Shown: positions 26,836-35,361 of the stretch, piece after piece
Layout: every line of letters begins with the position of its first letter
Numbering within the stretch: the first letter of the stretch is position 1
Origin: Chitinophagaceae bacterium
GTDB taxonomy: Bacteria > Bacteroidota > Bacteroidia > Chitinophagales > Chitinophagaceae
Reading direction: 5' to 3'
NCBI GenBank assembly: GCA_016787135.1
Contig: JAEUVK010000091.1
Location: 1 to 35,361, forward strand
Length of the DNA: 35,361 nucleotides
The notes under the pieces: generated by a model
Seen by the model: the letters and a program-made list of their open reading frames with translations, nothing else
The model's database searches: none
Told to the model about the DNA's origin: nothing
Made by a program: the position numbers and the translations under genes

Positions 26836-27045
26836 ATGTCTGAAGTAACTTTGACCGCGTACAACGTAAAAACGAAAGAAAAGGGTGTCGCTATACAAGA
26901 CGCCGTAATTACCAAAACTGCAAAAGGCGCCTACATGGCCCAGGGTCATGATGGCAAAGGAAATAAATTGACCACCTTATTGAATGGAGAAAAAGCCCTG
27001 GCAGCCATAAAAGCTGGTATCGCCAAACAGGGATGGCAGGAATAA
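26836..27045 (+). CDS. Small conserved protein of unknown function (69 residues)
   Basis: A 69-residue soluble protein without signal peptide. The sequence has a VTLTAYNVKTKEKG strand pair, a central TKTAKGAYMAQGHDGKGNKL segment rich in Lys and Gly, and a C-terminal helix (EKALAAIKAGIAKQ). I recall near-identical small proteins in other Bacteroidota, which supports a real gene, but I know of no assigned function. The basic, compact, Gly-Lys-rich centre could suit nucleic acid binding, but that is only a guess. It is flanked by a terminator on each side and so is probably transcribed alone. Confidence 0.75.
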   Translation: MSEVTLTAYNVKTKEKGVAIQDAVITKTAKGAYMAQGHDGKGNKLTTLLNGEKALAAIKAGIAKQGWQE

Positions 27046-27059
27046 GGTTTTATAACGTA

Positions 27060-27097
27060 AAAGAAAAATCCGGCACTGTTCATGCCGGGTTTTTCTT
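27060..27097. terminator. Bidirectional intrinsic terminator
   Basis: CCGGCA and TGCCGG (27070-27075 with 27083-27088, 7-base loop), extended by A-T and G-T pairs, have T-runs on both sides. It serves the 69-residue gene on plus and the large subtilase on minus. Confidence 0.85.
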
Positions 27098-27118
27098 TTC
27101 TGCTATTCAGTAAACCTG

Positions 27119-30100
27119 CTATTGCTTCATCAGCCTGAACACCTGCTTCTTTTCACCCGCTGTTACTTCCAGCATGTAAAGCCCCGGCGCAAACTGTAAA
27201 GATTGCAGGTCAATACTATGCTTCTGCACAAATCCGGTTGCCGGCAATTTTGTTTGCTGTACCAGTTTGCCGTTCATGTCATAGAGTTTCATTCCGACAT
27301 TCATATCCTCATATACCTGGTAAACAAAATTGAATAATCCGTTTGACGGGTTGGGATACACCAGCCACTGTACTTCGTCATCGAATACCACCGGTCGCAC
27401 AGCGGAATAAAGGAACCGCCCGTCAATGTCAACGATCTTTAACCGGTAATAACGAACTCCGGATTTAGTGCTTTCGATATCAATAAAACTATACTGCTGT
27501 TCTGTAGATGAAGTGCCGTTGCTGTTCACTTCGCCTGCTTTGACAAAATGGTTGCGTTGAAACTCTTCATTGCCCTTTGCCACTTCTATTTCAAAACGGG
27601 CTACATTCAATTCCGAAGCCGTTTTCCATTCTACCAACACATCTTTCTTATTGGCTGCCTTTTTTGCAGTAAAGCCCATCAATTCTGCAGGCAATGACTG
27701 ATTATTACCAAGTCCGCCATTATTCAGCCAGAATTCCGAGAAGTCTTTTACCTTAAATTCCGCATAGTACCCTTTATCGAAGGGCACTTTGGTCACATTA
27801 GCCGGGATAAGGAATAACCAGTCGCCCATGGCAGCATTATCAGCTAATGTTCCGTTCTCTTTGGAAGTATCAGTATCATTGTATTTGGAAACACCCAGCT
27901 CGTAAGCCATGCGTGGCTTTGCACAACCCGGGCAACCAGTGGCATTGATCAGGTTTTCCGTTTCTGTATCCAGAAAATAAAAACGAACAGATGCTGAGTC
28001 AGCCAGGTTCCTGTTAGCAGGTTTGATCGTGATATTCCTGTCGTGATAGTATTGGCCGCTGTTGGTGCGAACCGCGGATGTATTGATATACGTCCTTGCA
28101 TTGGTACTGCCAAGATTCTGCCCGTTAGGGTTCACCGAAGCGATCAGTTTTCCGCCATCTGTAAAATCGACCCAGTTGCTGCCGCTTACTGCAGGCTGGT
28201 TGATCGTATTGCTGGTATAAGGTGCACCTTCGTAAATGCCATAGATGTTATCATAAACATGAATATCGTCCACGCCTATACCCTCCCTGTTCACAAACGG
28301 GTCGGAAGTAACGACAAACCGTAAGCGCAGCCTGTTATATCCTGTTGGCAAAGGAATGGTCGCTACATGCCAGCGTGTATAATCCTGTACACTCCACAAA
28401 GGGTTATTGGTATAATTCCTGTTGTACCAGTTGGTGCCCTGGCCTACAGCGCCTAACCTGCTCCAGTTCACGCCATCAGCAGAATACTCCATGTATGCGC
28501 CATCGCAAAGATCATTGGGCCCGGTGCCGCAATCCTCCATATCCAATACAATACTTAAGCTTAAAGTGGGATTGGCCATACCGGTAACATCAAAGCAGGG
28601 TGAATAGAGATAAGACAATTGCTGGTCTTTATAATTACCGGTCAGGTTTGTTTTCCATGCCTTGCTTCCGCTGGCAGCCCGGTTGATCTTGGCAGCTGCC
28701 GGTGTACCGTATTCCCATGAATTATTTTTACCTGCAGTGTACCAGTTACCATCATTTGTCTCAAAGTTCTCCAGGTAAGGATAGGTAGCAATGATCGGCG
28801 AATTCCGTATCGTCACAGTTACCGTATCATTACCCCGGAAAGAATCGCCTCCATAATCCACCCATACTTTCACTACATGTATCCCTACTGTTGAAAGATC
28901 ACCCGTCGCTGTAAAAGTGTAGGAAATGCTTGTATTGGCTGCAATACTTGCGATAGATTCTGTGATGGTAGCCCCGCCATCAACGGAGAACTTAACAGGA
29001 ATGGTATTGATCGCGGCATCAGCACTATTACGAACCGTTACCCTCACCGGTACTGTTGCATTTAATCCGCAACTGGACACGACTGGTGTATCCAGGTTGA
29101 CCATCTGTATATCATTATCCACTTTGTACAAATGGATATCATCAAATGTATAGCCCTCACCGCCGCTATTATCCGCTGCAAGCAAATGACCGAACTGACC
29201 GAAGCGAACCTGGAAGCTTGTATAAAAATCCTGCCCGTTTGCTGTCAGTATATCGCTGAGTTCAATGCTCGATGATTTTTTGTAAGTGCCCGGCTCATTC
29301 TGATTAGCATAAAGGTCATATACCTCGATCCAGGGCAATGTGTCCGCACCCCTGACCCACACTTTATTGGCATTATCCGGTCCCTGCCCATGGTTCTTAT
29401 ATACAAAATCAAGGCGTATATCATCAGAAGTGGCAGCATGTGGCAACAGGTTGAATGTCGCTTTTAATGAATCCGCAGTACCACCCCCGTTGAAACGGTC
29501 TGCATCCAGCGTCAATGCCTTTGTCCCGGAATAAGCGATGCCTGTATTGATAAAAGGTCTTACCCTTCCATATACAGTAGTACTGGTGAAATCATAACGA
29601 TCTGCCCCGCTTAAACCAATTTGGCCACGATAATATGCAGAATCGTCAGCCGTTTCAATATCATCAAGAAAATCACTGCCGGTGATCAGCGTGATCGGCG
29701 CATTCGGCAATTGTTTTACAAGAACGGTGATCGTATCATTGGCACTCACAGGATCAGCCGCCGATGTATTTTCCACAGCAACTTTCAATGTGTAATTATT
29801 CACTGCAGAAAAATCATACGTCGTGGTGAAATTATGCGTATAGGTAGCGCCGGCTGCAACAGCCCCTGTACCCGCCTCTGAAACAAAAGCGCCACCATTG
29901 ACAGAATATTTTACATTGAAGGTATTGATAGCAGCATCGTCCAGGTTTTTGATTCGGACACTTATCGTAGTTGCCGCTGTCAAAGCAGAGGACGTAAGTA
30001 CTCTTCCTGATTGCGGCGCCAGTATCGCATCCACTTTCAGATCATTATCTGAAATAGTGCCGGCGCAGGTGCCGCTGTCGGGTTGTCTTGAGATAGCTGC

Positions 30101-32539
30101 AGATCTTCTACCCGGACTTCCATTTACTCTTGATCTGACAGCGACCCAGTAAACAGAATCTTTTGATAGTCCACTGATCGTATAAGCGGTTCCTGCTGTC
30201 GTACCTAACGGGACCATCTCATCCCCCCGCAGCATCATGACTTCATAATCGGTAGCCCCGGTCACTGTTCCCCATTGCAAGGCAATATACCCTTCACATT
30301 GTACAGCGGCCAATGAAACAGTGGGTATGCCTATAATGGTAAACGCCTGGCTCGTGGAAGTAATTGCCGTACTGTTTCTTGTGATCCTCACCAATGTCTG
30401 TTCCGTATTCACAGAAGGGACAGTCCAGGCCAGCTGGCGAAGATTGGCAGCGACATTATTATTGATCGTGGTCCAGTTGCTGCCGTTATCCGTTGAATAC
30501 TCCAATGTAAATGTATTAGCCGGATCGCCGTAGGAATCCCATTGCAGATTGATGGCCTGTCCGGGGGTAAATTTCTCCCCACCTGCAGGATGTGTAATGA
30601 CTGTCTGAACCGGGACAAAATCATAGACCAGGAAATATTCCTGCGAAGGATTTTGTGTAATGGCCGTTCCTTTTATAGTCAACGTATAACTGCCGGTTGC
30701 AGGATTGCTGATCACTACCTGCTCAATATTATTGATATGATCAGCGCCTGTTGTGGCCGCATTATTGATATTAGCGGGAACCGTATCCAAAATATACGGC
30801 AGAGTAGTATTTAATGACGGATCTGTCACTTCCAGATCGAGATCATTCACTAATGTCTGGGAGGCCAGTACCGCTGCTGCCGGGTCATGCCAGTACAACA
30901 TTACTTTCAACTGCGCTGTATTAGCGGGAACTGTGATGTTGTGTGTGTTGTTTACTCCATTGGCTACCGATGAAATGATATACCGGCTATTCTCAAGCAT
31001 ATCTACCGAACGTAACAGGTTCAACCAGCCAAAGCCATACGTATAGTCAGGGCCGGGATTACCAAGGTCGGTACCACCATTACATACCAGCGCTTTGATC
31101 AAACCGCTTTTCGGATTCACATTGCTGTTAAGTTGTTTGAAACGTTGATATAAAAGAACTGATCCGCCCGCCACGGCCGGTGAAGCCATACTCGTACCCC
31201 AGGCAAAACCGTAGCTATTAGGTGCCGCTCCAATAGATGAAGCAACAGCTTCACCCAATGCGCATATTTCCGGCTTGATCCTTCCATCATCAACAGGCCC
31301 GCGGCTGGAACTTGGATAAATGACACTTGTATTGTAGGTATTACCTACATTGATCACATTCTTGGCCGATTGATAACCGCCTAGAACAGTATGAAAGGCC
31401 GGCGCATAAGGCGAACAGGTATAACCACCGCTGTTGCCGACAGCAAATACATGCTGCAGTTTAGGCAACTCAAATGCCTGCAGGTCCATTACCCGGGAAT
31501 AAAGATCATAGTTGCCAAACTCACCGCAATCCGATCCTCCGTTGCCGTAAGAATTATTGGTCACCATCATGCTGTCATCGGTTACATAAGCCGCTGCATT
31601 AGCAAGGATACCTGAGAAAGCCTGCGAGATCACTCTTGCTTTTGACGCAGTGCCTGTATATAATTCATTACCGATACCTGCACCGGCAGCAGTACCCGTC
31701 ACATGCGTACCATGATTACTTCCTCCGTTCACATAGGGCAACGCCGCCCGCGGGATCAAACGACCGGTAAAATCAATATGTGTTTGCGGATCCGTATTAT
31801 CTCCCACACCCATTACCACCCCTTGTCCTTTCAGGTTACGGCCACCAGTTATAGTGGAACCAAGTATTGACGCTCTTGAATCAGTAGTACTGTTATAATT
31901 CAGTGCTTTGTCTTCTGCTGGTTGTGCCTGCACATATTCAATAAAAGGCAATGCAGCCAGTTCTTTTAACCGTGCTGTCGAAATCCGTAAGGCTACGATA
32001 CGGTAATCCTTATAGGTAGTACCGGTGATATCAATGTTCTTTGTTCTTAATTCATTGCTGACCGTTTCAAAAGAAAATGTTTTAGGAAAACTGATCCACA
32101 CCTCCACCGTACCTCCCACTTTTACGGCCCATGAAGGATAAATACCTTTGGCCAATGCCGGCTGCATCTTTTGTTCGGGCGCCAGTTCTACTATGGCTCT
32201 TGCCTTTACCTGCTGAAGCAATGCAGTATTCAATGAACCGGTGACAGTAGCTGTATATGCATTATGGGGAATGTATTCAAGCAACTCAATTCCGGCCTGC
32301 ACCAATTGTTTCTTTTCAGTTTCGGAAGGTATCTTCTCAAACTGGATGACTAAAAATGACTTGCCCCGGAATTTGACCGACCTGCGGTCTATATCACTGA
32401 TCTTCTCAACCGTAATATTTTTTTCAGGAATGAATGACCCGCCTTTCAGCGATAAGCTGAACTGACGTTCATCCTGGGAGTAAGAAAATAAAGATAACAG
32501 CAGCAAAGCAGCTATCACAGGAACTGGATGGATTTTCAT
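27119..32539 (-). CDS. Large subtilase (S8) with T9SS sorting domain
   Basis: A 1806-residue secreted protease. Order: signal peptide (1-20), a propeptide-like region (about 25-210), and an S8 catalytic domain (about 222-520) with Asp247 in GVGDNTD, His276 in SNHGTHVTGT, oxyanion Asn369 in AVGNSGG and Ser450 in GTSMASP. Beta-rich accessory modules follow: a domain after the peptidase (to about 650), a HPAGGEKFTPGQ-type module, an FN3-like module, and two CARDB-like modules (near 835 and 1140) each followed by a jelly-roll or MAM-like stretch. The end is a type A T9SS sorting domain (about the last 75 residues, beginning VYPNPSNG) that directs outer-membrane export. The Asp motif deviates from the usual D-[ST]-G. 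Whether the substrate is environmental protein or host material cannot be told. It is probably regulated with the T9SS, whose regulator porX lies 8 kb away. Confidence 0.92.
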   Translation of the reverse strand: MKIHPVPVIAALLLLSLFSYSQDERQFSLSLKGGSFIPEKNITVEKISDIDRRSVKFRGKSFLVIQFEKIPSETEKKQLVQAGIELLEYIPHNAYTATVTGSLNTALLQQVKARAIVELAPEQKMQPALAKGIYPSWAVKVGGTVEVWISFPKTFSFETVSNELRTKNIDITGTTYKDYRIVALRISTARLKELAALPFIEYVQAQPAEDKALNYNSTTDSRASILGSTITGGRNLKGQGVVMGVGDNTDPQTHIDFTGRLIPRAALPYVNGGSNHGTHVTGTAAGAGIGNELYTGTASKARVISQAFSGILANAAAYVTDDSMMVTNNSYGNGGSDCGEFGNYDLYSRVMDLQAFELPKLQHVFAVGNSGGYTCSPYAPAFHTVLGGYQSAKNVINVGNTYNTSVIYPSSSRGPVDDGRIKPEICALGEAVASSIGAAPNSYGFAWGTSMASPAVAGGSVLLYQRFKQLNSNVNPKSGLIKALVCNGGTDLGNPGPDYTYGFGWLNLLRSVDMLENSRYIISSVANGVNNTHNITVPANTAQLKVMLYWHDPAAAVLASQTLVNDLDLEVTDPSLNTTLPYILDTVPANINNAATTGADHINNIEQVVISNPATGSYTLTIKGTAITQNPSQEYFLVYDFVPVQTVITHPAGGEKFTPGQAINLQWDSYGDPANTFTLEYSTDNGSNWTTINNNVAANLRQLAWTVPSVNTEQTLVRITRNSTAITSTSQAFTIIGIPTVSLAAVQCEGYIALQWGTVTGATDYEVMMLRGDEMVPLGTTAGTAYTISGLSKDSVYWVAVRSRVNGSPGRRSAAISRQPDSGTCAGTISDNDLKVDAILAPQSGRVLTSSALTAATTISVRIKNLDDAAINTFNVKYSVNGGAFVSEAGTGAVAAGATYTHNFTTTYDFSAVNNYTLKVAVENTSAADPVSANDTITVLVKQLPNAPITLITGSDFLDDIETADDSAYYRGQIGLSGADRYDFTSTTVYGRVRPFINTGIAYSGTKALTLDADRFNGGGTADSLKATFNLLPHAATSDDIRLDFVYKNHGQGPDNANKVWVRGADTLPWIEVYDLYANQNEPGTYKKSSSIELSDILTANGQDFYTSFQVRFGQFGHLLAADNSGGEGYTFDDIHLYKVDNDIQMVNLDTPVVSSCGLNATVPVRVTVRNSADAAINTIPVKFSVDGGATITESIASIAANTSISYTFTATGDLSTVGIHVVKVWVDYGGDSFRGNDTVTVTIRNSPIIATYPYLENFETNDGNWYTAGKNNSWEYGTPAAAKINRAASGSKAWKTNLTGNYKDQQLSYLYSPCFDVTGMANPTLSLSIVLDMEDCGTGPNDLCDGAYMEYSADGVNWSRLGAVGQGTNWYNRNYTNNPLWSVQDYTRWHVATIPLPTGYNRLRLRFVVTSDPFVNREGIGVDDIHVYDNIYGIYEGAPYTSNTINQPAVSGSNWVDFTDGGKLIASVNPNGQNLGSTNARTYINTSAVRTNSGQYYHDRNITIKPANRNLADSASVRFYFLDTETENLINATGCPGCAKPRMAYELGVSKYNDTDTSKENGTLADNAAMGDWLFLIPANVTKVPFDKGYYAEFKVKDFSEFWLNNGGLGNNQSLPAELMGFTAKKAANKKDVLVEWKTASELNVARFEIEVAKGNEEFQRNHFVKAGEVNSNGTSSTEQQYSFIDIESTKSGVRYYRLKIVDIDGRFLYSAVRPVVFDDEVQWLVYPNPSNGLFNFVYQVYEDMNVGMKLYDMNGKLVQQTKLPATGFVQKHSIDLQSLQFAPGLYMLEVTAGEKKQVFRLMKQ

Positions 32540-32574
32540 AAGCGTTATTATAGGCTTAAAAATATACTATTTAT

Positions 32575-32614
32575 TACGAAAAAACGAGTGCCGGGGATGC
32601 CTCAGGCAGGCACT
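32575..32614 (-). terminator. Terminator overlapping the mfd stop codon
   Basis: On the minus strand AGTGCC (32614-32609) pairs with GGCACT (32592-32587), with an inner TGCC/GGCA stem, and is followed by CGTTTTTTCG. The mfd stop codon (32604-32602) lies in the hairpin, which separates mfd from the subtilase gene downstream. Confidence 0.65.
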
Positions 32615-35361
32615 TTTTCAGGGGAAAAGCAGAACCGGTGCAGCCCGGCCAGGAAACGGTGCATTTCATCCATGGATTTAATGGGTTCGGCCACCAATAA
32701 GAATAAACGGCCGGTCTGTTTCAGGCGTCCTTTGTTGGTGCCTGTCTGTAAATATTGGATCACTTTATTGAACAGATCGGATTCGAAATAGGGTGAATCA
32801 GGACGGTTGATGAAATGACAACGTAGTATATCACTCTTCAATGACATTTTTTCAAAACCAAGATCGACCGCCATGCGGCGGCATTGTATCGTGACAAAAA
32901 GATCTTCCACCTGCGGCGGTACAGGACCAAAACGATCCGCCATTTCCAGTTTTAGTTCTGCTAACTCCTCATCATTCTCACAATTATCCAGCCGCTGATA
33001 CAAAGACAATCTTTCCGTGATGCTTTCTACATATTCATCCGGTATCAATATTTCCAGATCGGTATCAATAGTACAATCCTGTACAAAATCATCCTGCTTC
33101 GATATCTCTTCTTTGAACAAATCTTTGAATTCGGTTCTCTTCAGCTCACGGATAGATTCATCCAGTATCTTCTGGTACATCTCAAAACCGATCTCTGCCA
33201 TGAAACCGCTTTGCTCACCGCCCAATAAATTACCGGCGCCACGGATATCCAGGTCACGCATAGCGATCTGAAAACCGCTTCCCAGTTCACTGTGCTGCTC
33301 CAGTGTCTGTAACCGTTTCTTTGAATCGGCAGGCAAGGTACTCATCGGTGGCGCCAGCAAATAGCAGAACGCTTTTTTATTGCTGCGCCCTACCCTTCCC
33401 CTTAACTGGTGCAGATCACTCAAACCAAACTGATGCGCATTGTTCACAATGATCGTATTCACATTCGGAATATCCACGCCACTTTCAACGATATTGGTAC
33501 AAACGAGTACGTCATATTTCTTATCAATGAAATCCAATATGCGTTCTTCCAGCACATGCCCTTCCATTTGCCCATGCGCATAGCCGATACTCAGATCAGG
33601 ACATAAGCCCTGTATGATCGAAGCCATTTCGGCCAGCCTGCTGATGCGGTTGTAAATAAAGAATACCTGTCCGCCTCTTTCTGTTTCATAATAGATAGCG
33701 TCACGGATAAAATCCTCATTGTATATCTGCACTTCGGTCTGTATCGGCTGCCGGTTGGGGGGCGGCGTATTGATGATGCTAAGGTCCCTGGCGCCCATCA
33801 GCGAGAATTGTAATGTTCTTGGTATCGGTGTTGCCGTTAGTGTCAAACAGTCAACGGTTGTCCTGAGCGTTTTGATCTTTTCTTTATGTCCTACGCCAAA
33901 CTTCTGCTCTTCGTCAACAATCAGCAAACCCAGGTCTTTGAACTTCACTTCTTTTCCCAGCAAGGCATGGGTGCCGATGATGATATCTATCTTCCCTTCT
34001 TCTAATTTCTTCAGCGTTTCCTTTTTTTCTTTCGCCGATTTGAAACGGTTCACATAGTCCACCGTTACAGGAAAATCTTTCAAACGATCGCTGAAGGTCT
34101 TGTAATGCTGAAAGGCAAGGATGGTTGTTGGCACCAGTATGGCAGCCTGTTTGCCGTCAATACATGTTTTGAAAGCCGCCCGTATCGCTACTTCTGTTTT
34201 ACCAAAACCAACATCGCCGCACACCAAACGATCCATTGGTGATGCGGATTCCATATCCTTCTTCACATCGGCCGTCGCTTTGCTCTGATCAGGAGTATCC
34301 TCATAAATGAAAGAAGCCTCTAACTCCGTCTGCATATAGTTATCCGGCGTATGCGAAAAGCCCTGCTGCGCCTTTCGCTTTGCATAGAGTTTGATAAGAT
34401 CGAATGCGATCTCCTTGACCTTTGTTTTTGTTTTTTCTTTCAGCTTATTCCATACATCACTGCCGAGCTTGTTGATCTTCGGAACACTTCCCTCTTTACC
34501 GGTGTATTTGGCGATCTTGTGCAGCGAGTTGATGTTAACATAGAGAATGTCGCTGTCTTTGTAAATGATCCGCACGGCTTCCTGCAATCTTCCATTGACT
34601 TCCATTTTCTGCAAACCGCTGTAGACACCGACGCCATGATCAATATGCGTCACAAAATCTCCCGGCTGCAGTTCCCGGAGTGTTCGCAGCGTTAACGCCT
34701 TGTTCTTATTGTATGCCTGCTTGACCCTGTACTTATGATAACGCTGAAATACCTGGTGGTCTGTATAGCAAACGATCTTCAGGTCTTCCTCGATAAACCC
34801 TTCATGAATAGAGGTAGCAACGGGATTGAAAACGATTGCCGCTTTCAGGTCTTCGAAGATGGTGCGTAAGCGTTCTAACTGTTTCGGGTTCTCAGCGAAA
34901 ATGTATAACTCGTATCCTTTGTTCTCCCAGCTTTTCAGGTCTTTGATCAGCAGTTCGAACTGGCGGTTGAAGGCGGGTTGTTCTTTGGTGGCGAAGTGAA
35001 TGGTGAGTGGTGAATGGTGAGTGGCAGAGTTCCTATAACCGAATTCTACTACATGTTTCGGAATTAACTGCTCTTCGAAGATGTTTGCAGTGATGAATTC
35101 GTCTGCCCTTACTTCCTTCTTCACTGTTGCTGAATCTTCCTCTTCCGGCGCCTTGTGCCTTATGCCTTGTGCCTTTTCTCCAGCGCTCTGTATCTTACTT
35201 TCCTCAATGATCTTTAAAAACAACTGAAGATCTTCCTCACAATCCTTCAATCTTTCCCTGCACCATTCCTGGTCCTGTATCCAGACAATCGTATTCTCCG
35301 GCAGAAAATCAGGTAATGAAACTTTCAGTTCATCTTCAAACTGTGTATCTACATTCGGAAT
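32602..35361 (-). CDS. mfd: Transcription-repair coupling factor, 5' end outside window
   Basis: The last 919 codons of Mfd, the ATP-driven translocase that removes stalled RNA polymerase and recruits UvrA to the lesion. The frame stays open to the window edge, so the TTG at 35250 is not the start. Numbering from the edge: a divergent end of the UvrB-like module, the RNA polymerase interaction domain (about 235-300, GDFVTHIDHGVGVYSGLQ), Walker A GDVGFGKTE (382-390), DEEQKFGVGHKEK, TATPIPRTLQFSLMG, ESGVDIPN, QLRGRVGRSNK, and the C-terminal UvrA-inhibitory domain. Two stretches (62-71 and 113-122) are encoded by 7-mer arrays and look like added linker. The full gene should be about 1,100-1,150 codons. 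Confidence 0.95.
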   Translation of the reverse strand: MPNVDTQFEDELKVSLPDFLPENTIVWIQDQEWCRERLKDCEEDLQLFLKIIEESKIQSAGEKAQGIRHKAPEEEDSATVKKEVRADEFITANIFEEQLIPKHVVEFGYRNSATHHSPLTIHFATKEQPAFNRQFELLIKDLKSWENKGYELYIFAENPKQLERLRTIFEDLKAAIVFNPVATSIHEGFIEEDLKIVCYTDHQVFQRYHKYRVKQAYNKNKALTLRTLRELQPGDFVTHIDHGVGVYSGLQKMEVNGRLQEAVRIIYKDSDILYVNINSLHKIAKYTGKEGSVPKINKLGSDVWNKLKEKTKTKVKEIAFDLIKLYAKRKAQQGFSHTPDNYMQTELEASFIYEDTPDQSKATADVKKDMESASPMDRLVCGDVGFGKTEVAIRAAFKTCIDGKQAAILVPTTILAFQHYKTFSDRLKDFPVTVDYVNRFKSAKEKKETLKKLEEGKIDIIIGTHALLGKEVKFKDLGLLIVDEEQKFGVGHKEKIKTLRTTVDCLTLTATPIPRTLQFSLMGARDLSIINTPPPNRQPIQTEVQIYNEDFIRDAIYYETERGGQVFFIYNRISRLAEMASIIQGLCPDLSIGYAHGQMEGHVLEERILDFIDKKYDVLVCTNIVESGVDIPNVNTIIVNNAHQFGLSDLHQLRGRVGRSNKKAFCYLLAPPMSTLPADSKKRLQTLEQHSELGSGFQIAMRDLDIRGAGNLLGGEQSGFMAEIGFEMYQKILDESIRELKRTEFKDLFKEEISKQDDFVQDCTIDTDLEILIPDEYVESITERLSLYQRLDNCENDEELAELKLEMADRFGPVPPQVEDLFVTIQCRRMAVDLGFEKMSLKSDILRCHFINRPDSPYFESDLFNKVIQYLQTGTNKGRLKQTGRLFLLVAEPIKSMDEMHRFLAGLHRFCFSPEKVPA
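34996..35023 (-). repeat. 28-base array of four 7-mers inside mfd
   Basis: Plus-strand units GTGAATG and GTGAGTG alternate A-B-A-B without interruption. On the mfd strand they encode ATHHSPLTIH (residues 113-122 from the edge), a His/Thr/Pro-rich stretch unlike its surroundings. Confidence 0.8.
35150..35177 (-). repeat. Second 28-base array of four 7-mers inside mfd
   Basis: Plus-strand units GCCTTGT, GCCTTAT, GCCTTGT and GCCTTTT follow each other. On the mfd strand they encode EKAQGIRHKA (residues 62-71 from the edge), a basic stretch within an acidic linker. Confidence 0.8.

Noticed and set aside
27119..32539. Repetitive modules of the subtilase as DNA-level repeats
   Set aside because: The CARDB-like modules are similar only at protein fold level; no long near-identical DNA copies were seen.
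35250..35361. TTG at 35250 as the mfd start
   Set aside because: The frame continues without a stop to the window edge, and the protein would lack most of the N-terminal module.

Overview
The window looks like a chromosomal, mostly housekeeping stretch from a member of the Bacteroidota, probably Chitinophagaceae. Several features point there. Genes are preceded by the Bacteroidota -7 box TAnnTTTG rather than a sigma-70 type TATAAT. LpxC and FabZ are fused. Transketolase is split. There is a PorX regulator of the type IX secretion system (T9SS), and a 1806-residue subtilase ends in a T9SS sorting domain. No rRNA, tRNA, CRISPR array, insertion sequence, prophage or biosynthetic cluster was seen.

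Layout. Positions 1-2315 hold three plus-strand genes of unknown function, the first cut by the window edge; at least two look secreted. Positions 2316-2890 are a gene-poor gap with a possible decayed gene. From 2891 to 7737 come an L,D-transpeptidase, osmC and scpA (one minus-strand unit), mscL, a PPK2 kinase, an EamA transporter and frr. From 7856 to 16131 come a WecA/TagO-like transferase, the N-terminal transketolase subunit without its partner, a LolC/E-like permease with rbfA, an MsbA-like exporter, an acyl-CoA dehydrogenase, a PhnP-like metallo-hydrolase and a small conserved protein. From 16230 to 24492 come a DUF3857 pseudo-transglutaminase, porX, an HD hydrolase, lpxD, a WG-repeat protein and lpxC-fabZ. 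The rest is gyrB, a 69-residue protein, the T9SS-exported subtilase and mfd, whose 5' end lies beyond the window.

How the genes connect. Envelope building is the common theme: WecA-like lipid carrier glycosylation, LpxD and LpxC-FabZ for lipid A, the MsbA-like exporter, the LolC/E-like permease, the L,D-transpeptidase and MscL. PorX is a regulator of the secretion system that would export the large subtilase. ScpA, GyrB and Mfd serve the chromosome; Frr and RbfA serve the ribosome.

The most unusual structure is not a gene. Short arrays of exactly four 7-base units (28 bases) recur with unrelated unit sequences: one in the porX leader, an array plus a degenerate inverted array filling the HD-lpxD junction, and two inside the mfd reading frame, where they encode extra linker residues. 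Other points of interest are -7 boxes that abut three start codons (possible leaderless mRNAs), a 16-base direct repeat with 22-base spacing upstream of the WG-repeat gene, a broken-up lipid A gene cluster, and a transglutaminase fold lacking its catalytic residues.
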